Shown piece by piece: positions 17,333 through 24,895 of a stretch of DNA of 64,000 nt. Source of the DNA: JALZVT01 sp964611345 (GTDB taxonomy: Bacteria > Pseudomonadota > Gammaproteobacteria > Pseudomonadales > Azotimanducaceae); NCBI GenBank assembly GCA_964611345.1, contig CAZSYU010000012.1, forward strand, positions 5,574 to 69,573. Reading direction: 5' to 3'. The notes below the pieces were generated by a model. It was given only the letters and a program-made list of their open reading frames with translations, was not told the DNA's origin and searched no databases. Made by a program: the position numbers and the translations under genes. The number at the start of each line of letters is the position of its first letter. Within the stretch, counting starts at the first letter, position 1.

Positions 17333-18341
17333 GATAGCGTCAGAGCCTGGGCGATTTTTACAGGCTGACCAACAGTGGGTGAGCGTCGTTGACAACAGTT
17401 CCGGCCGTGCTGCTGAATTGCAAGACACTGATTTCGCCAACATGCTGGACGAGTTACGCGCTCAGCGCAGTGATTTTCGCGCGGCGCTTGCCCAGCACGG
17501 TGGGGTACTTCTGCGTGGCTGGCCGGTGACTACGGCTGCGCGTTTCGAAGCCCTGGCCGATTGTTTTCTTGCCGAGCAGGCGTCTTATATTGGCGGAGTC
17601 TCGCGCCGTTCCAGAGTTCACAACAATGTCTATAACACCACTGAAGCGCCGAGTGATGTTGTGATTGAACAACACCTGGAAGCGACCCATACGCCGCGAC
17701 CGCCAGAACTCATCTTGTTTAACTGTCAGGTGGCACCCGCGACACGGGGGGAAACGCCGCTGGCGAGCTTTATCGAACTCTACGAGCGCTTACCAGCGAG
17801 TGTGACCCAACCGCTGGAAGACGAGAGCGTGGTTTACACCCGCGAACTGATTGATCAGGAGTCAATGTTGTACCGGGCATTGCCTGCGGGTGTGAAGCAG
17901 AGCCTCGCTTTAAGCTGGCAGGAAGTATCCGGTTGCGATGATTTACAAGCGGCACGCGCCACACTTGAAGCGGAAGGTTATGAGGTAACCTCGCGGGGTG
18001 CCCGTCGTTTGCGCACTCGCTGTACTCAGCCGGTGATTGGAGTGCATCCACAGACCGGTCGCAAAGGCTGGTACTTGAGTGATCAGATCACCCGGATATT
18101 GCCCTGGTACACCCGGTGGCCGAGGCGCGCACTGCGCTCTGTGCTCGGTATGGAATTTGGCCTGGCCTCGGGTCGGACGTTGCCAACGGCAGTCACCGAA
18201 TTGGTGCACGCCACTCTGCAGCAGGTTCGGTTCAGCTTTAGCTGGCAACCCGGGGATGTGCTGGTACTCGATAACCACCAGATGTCGCATGGACGCAATC
18301 CGTTTTCCGGTGAGCGGCTAATTCTGACGGCGTTTGGTTGA
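17325..18341 (+). CDS. TauD/TfdA-family Fe(II)/2-oxoglutarate dioxygenase
   Basis: A 338-residue protein with the double-stranded beta-helix pattern of the TauD / SyrP-like clavaminate-synthase family. Features are GGVLLRGWPV near residue 63, a metal motif of H-x-E type in EQHLEATHT, the segment FNCQVAPATRGETPLASF, and the distal histidine in NHQMSHGRNPF with a downstream Arg for 2-oxoglutarate. The ATG overlaps the preceding stop region (ATGAGTGA), giving tight coupling to the MBL gene. SyrP-like enzymes hydroxylate amino-acid or carrier-bound substrates, but the substrate here is unknown. The DUF6817-like gene follows after 17 bases. Confidence 0.85.
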   Translation: MSEIASEPGRFLQADQQWVSVVDNSSGRAAELQDTDFANMLDELRAQRSDFRAALAQHGGVLLRGWPVTTAARFEALADCFLAEQASYIGGVSRRSRVHNNVYNTTEAPSDVVIEQHLEATHTPRPPELILFNCQVAPATRGETPLASFIELYERLPASVTQPLEDESVVYTRELIDQESMLYRALPAGVKQSLALSWQEVSGCDDLQAARATLEAEGYEVTSRGARRLRTRCTQPVIGVHPQTGRKGWYLSDQITRILPWYTRWPRRALRSVLGMEFGLASGRTLPTAVTELVHATLQQVRFSFSWQPGDVLVLDNHQMSHGRNPFSGERLILTAFG

Positions 18342-18358
18342 TTTGAGGTCATTGGATT

Positions 18359-19420
18359 GTGCTGAAACTGGCTTATGACTTTACCCGCCGTGCAGTCACT
18401 ACCTGGCGCGGCCAACCGATTGTCGATGCAAGCGAGCAGCAGGCGTGCACCTGGCGGGCTGATGATCTCGCACCGGGGCTATCGGCGGTGGTGCAGAGCA
18501 ACGAACTCGACCGGCTGAACGCGTCAGTATTGCAGCGCGCTGACAATTACAAACATTCCCGTGGCCGTGGTTTTCAGGAACACCTGCAGGGCGTTGCCGG
18601 TTTGCTCATGCGTTGGCAGCAAGCGCCGCTGACCATTCAAACCGGCCTGTTCCATAGCGCGTACTCTACGCAGCAGTACCCCTACGGTCTGTATTCCTAT
18701 ACGCAGCGCCACGAACTGCAATCGCTCATTGGCGTTGACGGTGAGCGCCTGGTGTTTCTGTTTTGCTCCCATGACCGGGTCGACCTCTATGCTCAGGCGC
18801 TTGCCCTCGTGCGGGCAGGGGAGACGCTAAGCGCGCAGGGGCTACGCCTGCGTAACGCGCTTACTGGTGACTGGGCCCAGGTGCCCGGAGACTTGGTTGC
18901 GCAGCTGCTGGTGGTGCACGCCGCAGATCTCGCAGAGCAAATGGATGGGTTTGACTTTGAGATGATTGCGGCGCTGTTGGCGGCGGCGGGTCCGCAGATA
19001 GAGGCACCTGCCTGTCTGCAGTTGCTGAAGGACTCAGGTTTTGTCTCCCGCATGCCAAGCATAGCGATCAAGCCGGAGCGCGGCACTTTTGGGCTTGCGC
19101 CGGTGCTGGGCATACGGCGTGGTTTGCTGGCTGATCGATTCACTCTGACCCGGCTGTTGCGTGGAACTGGCAGGTTAACGGATGCTGAAGACTTAGCCCT
19201 CGAAGCGCTCGATCAACGGCTCCCCGGGCTGCCCGAAGTGCCCTGGATTCGTTGGCTACGAGCGACGGACCCGAACGGCTCAGCCGCCGGTGCAGCGGAT
19301 AGCGCAGCAGCAGAAGGCTTGTTGAGCGAGGTCCAACGGCGTTATGCGGCCTGGGGTATCACCTGGCTGAAGCGCCCCTTCGATGGCAATGAGCGCTGGG
19401 AATGTCTGATCAGTGGCTGA
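18359..19420 (+). CDS. DUF6817-like protein
   Basis: A 353-residue protein. The N-terminal half has the pattern I associate with DUF6817: HLQGVAGLLMRW, then GLFHSAYSTQQYPYG, then RHELQSLIG and LVFLFCSHDR (~residues 77-145). Conserved His/Asp residues are reminiscent of HD-type metal sites. The C-terminal half is helical and may be TPR-like, with no motif I can name. The start is assigned to GTG at 18359, with GAGGT upstream. It is sandwiched between two iron dioxygenases, so it may act on or sense the same compound. Function is unknown. Confidence 0.72.
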   Translation: MLKLAYDFTRRAVTTWRGQPIVDASEQQACTWRADDLAPGLSAVVQSNELDRLNASVLQRADNYKHSRGRGFQEHLQGVAGLLMRWQQAPLTIQTGLFHSAYSTQQYPYGLYSYTQRHELQSLIGVDGERLVFLFCSHDRVDLYAQALALVRAGETLSAQGLRLRNALTGDWAQVPGDLVAQLLVVHAADLAEQMDGFDFEMIAALLAAAGPQIEAPACLQLLKDSGFVSRMPSIAIKPERGTFGLAPVLGIRRGLLADRFTLTRLLRGTGRLTDAEDLALEALDQRLPGLPEVPWIRWLRATDPNGSAAGAADSAAAEGLLSEVQRRYAAWGITWLKRPFDGNERWECLISG

Positions 19421-19511
19421 CCAGTAAGCTGTAGGCTTAAGCTGGGCCAGAAAACCCGGTAAACTTGGCAGCGATTGAGCAGCACACCTTACAATTTCAG
19501 CGGATACTGGA

Positions 19512-20468
19512 TTGACTCTCGAAGCTTCTACACTGACAGCACCCACCGACCACCCACCAGAGACACCGGAGCGAACCCCCGGGCTGCTGGGTGGCACGTT
19601 GCCCCGGGTCACCCTGTCTGCACAGGAGCCCGCAGGGCGCGAAGCGTTACTTGGCGCCATTGCCACGCGCACCCCTGTGGTTGTCACCAATCTCGCGGCC
19701 GAGTGGCCTGCGCTTGCGCGTTGGACGCCGCAGTGGCTCAGCGCGAACTACGGCGACAAACCGGTGCGAGTCTATGACGCCTCCTTTGGGGAGCCTGGCA
19801 AAAACTACATGGGCAGTGTGGACACCATGTCTTTCGCCGAGTATCTCGACGAAACACTGGTCCAGGGCAAAGACCTGCGGATGTTTCTCTACAACATCGG
19901 CCAGAAAATTCCCGAGCTGCTCGACGACGTCCCGTTCCCCGATGTCGGACTCAAGTTTTCGCGCAACTTCGTGTTTACCTTTTTTGGTTGCAAAGACGCC
20001 ATCACGCCGCTGCATTTTGATATCGACATGGGCTACGTGTTCTACACCGCGGTCTACGGTCGCAGACGCATCCGGCTGTTCGCGCCCGAGCAATCGGTGG
20101 CGCTTTATCATCACCCGTTTACTGTTCGCTCCTACGCTGACCTCGATAACCCGGACTTGCAGAAACAGCCGCTGTTAGCGCGGGCCAGAGGTTATGAGAT
20201 TGTGCTTAACCCTGGTGAAACGCTATGCATGCCGCCCGGGTTTTGGCATGAGTTCTGCTACCTCGATGCCGGTTTTGGCATATCCTTGCGTGCCGGCAGC
20301 AAGGCAGTGTCAGACAAACTGCGGGGTTATGCGAATCTTCTCGCCCTCTCGCCGATTGATCGTATTGGCAATAAGATTGGCGGGCAGCGCTGGTTCGACT
20401 GGAAGCAGCGGCAGGCGGAAAATCGTGCCGTTCGTGCTGGAGCGCAGTCTGGGCAGCGGACCGTTTGA
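19512..20468 (+). CDS. Cupin-like (JmjC/FIH-type) Fe(II) dioxygenase
   Basis: A 318-residue cupin_8-type protein resembling bacterial JmjC hydroxylases. The iron motif is H-x-D in TPLHFDIDMGY (~residue 172), with the distal histidine in MPPGFWHEF (~245). RTPVVVTNLAAEWPALARWTPQWL near the N-terminus is the family's usual opening helix and strand. The start codon is uncertain: TTG at 19512 is the first usable start in frame and no in-frame ATG stands upstream. The family hydroxylates amino acid side chains of proteins or small molecules. It is the second iron dioxygenase of the locus, separated from the DUF6817 gene by 91 bases. Confidence 0.82.
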   Translation: MTLEASTLTAPTDHPPETPERTPGLLGGTLPRVTLSAQEPAGREALLGAIATRTPVVVTNLAAEWPALARWTPQWLSANYGDKPVRVYDASFGEPGKNYMGSVDTMSFAEYLDETLVQGKDLRMFLYNIGQKIPELLDDVPFPDVGLKFSRNFVFTFFGCKDAITPLHFDIDMGYVFYTAVYGRRRIRLFAPEQSVALYHHPFTVRSYADLDNPDLQKQPLLARARGYEIVLNPGETLCMPPGFWHEFCYLDAGFGISLRAGSKAVSDKLRGYANLLALSPIDRIGNKIGGQRWFDWKQRQAENRAVRAGAQSGQRTV

Positions 20469-20514
20469 GCGCCATGATTTATACTCAAGAAGTCTATAGA
20501 GAGTTGGTTGAACG

Positions 20515-21369
20515 TTGAGACCCATTAAAGGCGTTACCGAGATTGGCCGTTTTCGAGTCCCGTACCGTAAGTATGGCGATTCAGACAATCTCATTTTGTG
20601 CGTTAGTGGCGCGCTGCAAACCATGGCGGTGTGGTCGATGTTTGTGCGTAAGTTTGCCGTTGACTTTTCGGTCGTGATCTATGACATGCCGGGCGTAGGG
20701 CGGTCAGAAATTCTGTCGGGCTCGCACAAGGTGTCAATTGAGGATCAAACGTCCGTAGTGCACGCGCTCGTAAGTGAACACCGGGTTCCCGGCGGGGATG
20801 TGATGCTTGCGGGTAGCTCCTGGGGTACTGCCATCGCGGTATCTTTCGCAGCGACTTACCCTGATATGGTGCAGAAGTTGCTCATTGGCAGCTTCGGCAT
20901 GAAACCCAATCCGAAAATGATGGAACTTATTGGTCAGGCTGCAGAGGTTTACAACAGCGGCGACTGGGAGCTCGGCGCCAACGTGATCATCAAGGAATTC
21001 GGCGAGGGTATATCACCCACCTACAAGCGCATGATCGTGTCGCAGTTTACCGGTTTGTCTGGTGATCAGGCCGAATCCTTCTATGAGCACTGCACCTATA
21101 TTGCAACCGTAGGCAAACTCGAAGACTTTGTTGATCTAAGCCACATCACCGCGCGCACCTGCATAATTAACGGTTCCACCGACACCATTCTGGACATGAG
21201 CGATATCTACACCGCGCACTCACTTATTCCAGACAGCGAAATGCACATCATCGATGGGGTCGGCCACTTTCTGCACTTCGAAAAGCCCGAGCTCATGGAC
21301 TACTACGAAGAATTCTTGCACGACGGCACCATCCACTCGCTTGCTCAAAAAGATGTACCAGCGGTCTAG
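20515..21369 (+). CDS. RhlA-like alpha/beta hydrolase
   Basis: A 284-residue alpha/beta-hydrolase. The nucleophile is Ser102 in GSSWGT, and the histidine lies in GVGHFLHFE near the C-terminus. The middle resembles Pseudomonas RhlA along much of its length: MVQKLLIGSFG, MMELIGQAAEVYNSGD, CTYIATVGKLED and CIINGSTDTI. RhlA links two 3-hydroxyacyl chains taken from CoA or ACP. That similarity, and an acyl-CoA synthetase in the same run, suggest a 3-hydroxyacyl transfer or hydrolysis reaction, but plain esterase activity is possible. The start is TTG with no strong alternative. Its 3' end abuts the tandem repeat. Confidence 0.8.
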   Translation: MRPIKGVTEIGRFRVPYRKYGDSDNLILCVSGALQTMAVWSMFVRKFAVDFSVVIYDMPGVGRSEILSGSHKVSIEDQTSVVHALVSEHRVPGGDVMLAGSSWGTAIAVSFAATYPDMVQKLLIGSFGMKPNPKMMELIGQAAEVYNSGDWELGANVIIKEFGEGISPTYKRMIVSQFTGLSGDQAESFYEHCTYIATVGKLEDFVDLSHITARTCIINGSTDTILDMSDIYTAHSLIPDSEMHIIDGVGHFLHFEKPELMDYYEEFLHDGTIHSLAQKDVPAV

Positions 21370-21370
21370 C

Positions 21371-21616
21371 TGCAAAGCACCGCTAGTAGAAAAAAGCACC
21401 GCTAGTAGAAAAAAGCACCGCTAGTAGAAAAAAGCACCGCTANNNNNNNNNNNNNNNNNNNNNNNNNNNNNNNNNNNNNNNNNNNNNNNNNNNNNNNNNN
21501 NNNNNNNNNNNNNNNNNNNNNNNNNNNNNNNNNNNNNNNNNNAGAAAAAAGCACCGCTAGTAGAAAAAAGCACCGCTAGTAGAAAAAAGCACCGCTAGTA
21601 GAAAAAAGCACCGCTA
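21371..21616. repeat. 19-bp tandem repeat interrupted by an assembly gap
   Basis: The unit GCACCGCTAGTAGAAAAAA repeats with no visible changes. About four units lie left of the gap and about four right of it. The array fills the space between two convergent genes, and the last unit reaches the stop codon of the minus-strand Rieske gene. Read on the minus strand, each unit has GCGGTGC followed by six T, which is only weakly terminator-like. There are no spacers, so it is not a CRISPR. The true copy number is hidden by the gap. Confidence 0.85.
21443..21542. other. Assembly gap (100 N) inside the 19-bp repeat
   Basis: Exactly 100 N, the conventional length for a gap of unknown size. Identical repeat units flank it, so it most likely marks an unresolved tandem array or a scaffold join made through the repeat. 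Confidence 0.97.
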
Positions 21617-22756
21617 TAATTTGGCCAGTCCGTCGGTCAGCGTTTTGTGGAAGTGCGCGATGCCAGTTTCAAACTTGCCGTAAGTGAAATACTCGTTCGC
21701 GCCGCTGGCAAGACCCCGTTGAATGGAATCCACCATCGCCTGGTCTTCTTTTAATCCTTGCTCGGCCACAAACGACGCATCCTTCCGGGCCTTTTCAAGG
21801 TTTGCAGTGCCGGCGCCTGTACCGCGGTTGGTCAGCATGTAGGTCACAAAGCGTGTGCGCATTTGCGTGATAGGTTCGGCAATTGCTATCGATGTGTGAT
21901 TCGACAGCACGGCCACTGTCACGTTGGGAAAGAGCTGATAGGTGTAGGTCACCATACCGTCGATGCAACGTTCTTCTGCAGGTACCGCTCGTAGCTTTTC
22001 GATACGCCGAAATGGAAAGGTAACGCGGGAGTTGGCACCAAACAACTCAACCAGTGTGAGGTTATCGTAGCCATAAGGGTAGAAGGTCTCGGGATGAGTG
22101 GGCTTGATGTGGTAGCCCTCAAGGGTGGCTTCGGCATTGAGCTTCCAGTTCGTCTCCAGCACTTTGTCGGTGCTGTTAAACAGCACCTGGTCAGACGTTA
22201 GGAGCTGGGGAATCTTCGCCAGACCGTCGAGGGCCCCGCGGCCGATCGGTTTTTCCTGAGTGATAAAGATGAGACCGTGCTGCTCTTCTGCGTTTACCTC
22301 TACCAGGCCGAACTCTGTTTTATCCACCTGGGGGAAGCCCTTGTCATGGGGGATGTACTCCAGGCGGCCATCAAGTCGATAGGTCCAGGCGTGGTAAGGA
22401 CAGGTGAACACTTTTGCGCACGCATCGCCGGTAAGCGAGGGCTGCGCGACTTGCACGCCGCGATGGCGACAGGCGTTACGAAAAGCACGCACCACACCAT
22501 CCTCACCTCTGACGGCGACCAGCGGCGTGCCTGCGGCTGTGCGGGCAACGTAGGAGCCCTTGTCAGGCAGAGCGGCCGAGGGACAGAAGACGGTGGGCAC
22601 TCTGCGCATGAGTTCCAGTTCGGCCGTCAGCCGTGCCGGGTCAGAGTAGTTTACTGTCGGTTCGCGCCACAGCGTATCGCTCTCATCGGTGGTGCCCGCA
22701 TCGATGTGCGCAAAGACCCTCTCGATCACCTGGGCATCGGTAAGCAACGTCGCCAT
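21614..22756 (-). CDS. Rieske non-heme iron oxygenase, alpha-subunit type
   Basis: A 380-residue Rieske oxygenase. The [2Fe-2S] ligands are in ACRHRGV and CPYHAWTY (~residues 93-122). The mononuclear iron motif is EGYHIKPTHPETF (~214-226), inside an SRPBCC catalytic domain. No ferredoxin or reductase gene is adjacent. Substrates of this family include aromatic rings, sterols, carnitine and quaternary amines; none can be chosen here. It is the last gene of the FrnE-like / acyl-CoA dehydrogenase / Rieske operon, only six bases after the dehydrogenase gene. Its stop lies within the edge of the 19-bp repeat. Confidence 0.9.
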   Translation of the reverse strand: MATLLTDAQVIERVFAHIDAGTTDESDTLWREPTVNYSDPARLTAELELMRRVPTVFCPSAALPDKGSYVARTAAGTPLVAVRGEDGVVRAFRNACRHRGVQVAQPSLTGDACAKVFTCPYHAWTYRLDGRLEYIPHDKGFPQVDKTEFGLVEVNAEEQHGLIFITQEKPIGRGALDGLAKIPQLLTSDQVLFNSTDKVLETNWKLNAEATLEGYHIKPTHPETFYPYGYDNLTLVELFGANSRVTFPFRRIEKLRAVPAEERCIDGMVTYTYQLFPNVTVAVLSNHTSIAIAEPITQMRTRFVTYMLTNRGTGAGTANLEKARKDASFVAEQGLKEDQAMVDSIQRGLASGANEYFTYGKFETGIAHFHKTLTDGLAKL

Positions 22757-22762
22757 CGCGCG

Positions 22763-23953
22763 CTAATCCGGCAGGCCGAGCACACGCTTGGCAATGATAT
22801 TGAGTTGTACTTCGTTGGTGCCGCCATAGATCGTCACGGCACGATCGCGTAGCCAGGAGCGGGTGCTCTCCAGTTCCTCGGTGGAGAAGTCTTCGCCCTC
22901 CCAGGCCAGACCATTGCTGCCACGCAGTTGTGACTTTAGCTCGGAGGCGTTTTTGGCCAGGGTTGAACCAACCAGCTTAAATATTGAGGTGGCTGCACCC
23001 GGTGCGCCGCTGGACTTGCTCTCCTGGACTACACGCGTCGCCGTCAGGGCCAGCGCGCGTTCCTGCATAACGTGCTCAAGCACGGCAGCGCGCGCGGCTG
23101 GGTCAGCAATTTTGCCTGCTTCTTCACCGCTGTAGTCTTTGGCGATCTTTGCCAGCGGATTTAGAGCAGGCTTAGTTGCCCGTTTCTTCTTTTTGCGGCT
23201 GGGTGCACGGGTGGCGCCGGAGCGTTCGTACTGCAGCAGACGTTTGGCCACACTCCAGCCTTTATTCATCTCGCCAATCAAGTCTTCTTTGCGGGCGATG
23301 GCATTGTCGAAGAACGTTTCACAAAACGGTGAGGAACCGGAGATGAGCGGTATTGGCTTCACTGTCACGCCCTCCTGGTGCATGTCGAGCAGCAGGAAGC
23401 TGATGCCATTGTGTTTGGGGGCGTCTGGGTCGGTGCGAACCAGCACAAACATCCAGTCGGCGTGGTCGCCGCCGGAGGTCCAGATTTTTTGGCCATTGAT
23501 AACAAAGTGATCACCTTGCAGTTCTGCCTTGGTACGCAGGCTGGCGAGATCTGAGCCGGCGCCCGGTTCACTGTAGCCCTGGCACCATTTCACCGAACCA
23601 TTGGTGATGTTCGGTAAGTGCCGGGCTTTTTGTTCTGCAGTGCCAAACTCAAGCAACGTCGGCCCAATCATTACCAGTCCCATACCGGTAGCAGGGGGCA
23701 GGGCTTTGATGGCCGCCATTTCTTGGGCGAGCACGCTTGCGTGTTCTGCATCCAGTCCGGCGCCCCCGTACGCAGTGTCCCAGGTGGGGGCGACGTAGCC
23801 CCGTGTAACGGCAGCTTGCAGCCATGCGTTAGCATCATCCGTTGAATAAATCTCATGGGCGTCTTCGAAGTGCAGCGTGCGATTGCGCATGCTCTGCGGA
23901 ACGTTCGCCTCCAGCCAGTCACGGGTTTCGGTGCGGAACTCTTCAAGGCTCAT
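22763..23953 (-). CDS. Acyl-CoA dehydrogenase
   Basis: A 396-residue flavoprotein of the acyl-CoA dehydrogenase family. Family marks are WCQGYSEPGAGSDLASL, KIWTSGGDHADWMF, the C-terminal IYGGTNEVQLNIIAKR and the final VLGLPD. A lysine-rich insertion (RKKKKRATKPALNP, about residues 251-264) breaks the usual helical domain and is unusual. AGGAGAGAG precedes the ATG. It oxidises an acyl-CoA at C2-C3, with electrons passing to ETF; chain specificity is unknown. It sits between the FrnE-like gene (19 bases upstream) and the Rieske oxygenase gene (six bases downstream). Confidence 0.92.
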   Translation of the reverse strand: MSLEEFRTETRDWLEANVPQSMRNRTLHFEDAHEIYSTDDANAWLQAAVTRGYVAPTWDTAYGGAGLDAEHASVLAQEMAAIKALPPATGMGLVMIGPTLLEFGTAEQKARHLPNITNGSVKWCQGYSEPGAGSDLASLRTKAELQGDHFVINGQKIWTSGGDHADWMFVLVRTDPDAPKHNGISFLLLDMHQEGVTVKPIPLISGSSPFCETFFDNAIARKEDLIGEMNKGWSVAKRLLQYERSGATRAPSRKKKKRATKPALNPLAKIAKDYSGEEAGKIADPAARAAVLEHVMQERALALTATRVVQESKSSGAPGAATSIFKLVGSTLAKNASELKSQLRGSNGLAWEGEDFSTEELESTRSWLRDRAVTIYGGTNEVQLNIIAKRVLGLPD

Positions 23954-23972
23954 TGGTCTCTCTCCTCGGGCT

Positions 23973-24662
23973 TCAGGTGGCTTGATCTGCGCGCTTCCGG
24001 TCGCGAACTTCAGTGGCTTTTTCTACCATTCGTTGTAGTACTTCATAGGGTTGTGCTCCAGGCACGCCCATACCCAGCACCGCAAAGGTTGGCACACCGG
24101 TGACACCATAGTCCTGAGATTTCTCCCAGTCGGCGTCTATTGCGGCGCTAAATCGACGCTCCACAAGGACTGATCTGGCTGTACCTGCGTCCAGCCCGGT
24201 TGCAACGGCAATGGCCACCAGTTCATCGATGTTGCTGATATCGCGGCCGTCGACAAAGTAAGCGCGATACAGGGCATCGTGCAAGGCATCGCCGTGATCG
24301 GTCGTGTCGCCCCACTTGCCCAATTCCTGGGCCAGCCGGCTGTTGTAGGTGTGGGTACGCTTGCTGTAGGGCAAGTTCTCGGCCGCCATTTCTTCACTCA
24401 TACGCTGGTGCATGGCGTTGAGATCAATCCCGCGCCCAGCAAACATGTCGGAAAGTCTGCGTCCCTCGGCCGGGGTATTGGGATGCAAGGGAAAATGAAC
24501 CCACTCGATTTTCACGCCGTACTCTTGTTTCAGTCTGTCAATACGCCCGGTACTGAGATAGCACCAGGGTCAGACGTAGTCTGTGAAAACTTCGATGATC
24601 AGTGGAACTTCGGTTTTGGTTTTGTTGTCTCTGATACCAGAGTCAGGGTCAGATGGGTTCAT
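23973..24662 (-). CDS. FrnE/DsbA-family oxidoreductase, probable selenoprotein (in-frame TGA at 24570-24572)
   Basis: Read from the ATG at 24660-24662, this is a 229-residue thioredoxin-fold protein if codon 31 (TGA, 24570-24572) is read through. The sequence around it is IIEVFTDYV-U-PWCYLSTGR, where FrnE/DsbA proteins have CPWC; the TGA therefore stands exactly at the first redox cysteine and Cys34 remains. The frame is otherwise intact to the end: HFPLHPNTPAEGRR, the cis-Pro loop GVTGVPTF (186-193) and GAQPYEVLQRMV are all FrnE-like. A 9-bp stem with one bulged U follows the TGA directly. The likely role is a cytoplasmic thiol/selenol oxidoreductase. Alternatives are a sequencing error or a pseudogene. 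A restart at the ATG at 24513-24515 would lose the active site. Confidence 0.8.
24533..24575 (-). promoter_or_regulatory. SECIS-like RNA stem-loop at the in-frame UGA
   Basis: In the mRNA, CCC-U-GGUGCU (just after UGA) pairs with AGUACC-GGG around the loop AUCUC (24546-24569), leaving one bulged U, and includes one G-U pair. A lower stem joins GUCUG, which contains the first two bases of UGA, to CAGAC (24533-24537). The bulged U and the GGU...ACC 17-mer recall the E. coli fdhF element, but the loop sits only about 10 bases after UGA, closer than the usual 16-37. A weaker stem (GUAUU/AGUAC) starts about 26 bases after UGA. The functional assignment is inference. Confidence 0.4.
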
Positions 24663-24895
24663 GGCATACAAGTCCTACGGTTCGAAATCACCCAAGGGTA
24701 GCAGTCACGGCTGCATGTCAAAAGACCGCTTGTTCGACACCCCTTTTGTCGTGAGTTGCCAGTCAAAGTGTGTGCTGGTTCGCAGGCTCTGTGGACGTAA
24801 CAATGAAGGGCAAAAATATAAGATTTGTTCATAGAGTAGAAGCTGGCTTATTGGTTAGGATGGCGCGCTTGTGAACCCTCATTTTGGAAGCTTTC

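Noticed and set aside
21371..21616. CRISPR array
   Set aside because: Units are 19 bp with no spacers and no cas genes nearby, so it is a plain tandem repeat.
23973..24515. Start of the FrnE-like gene at the ATG at 24513-24515, after the TGA
   Set aside because: It would remove the whole first beta strand and the PWC active site of a thioredoxin-fold protein. The upstream frame codes for exactly those parts.
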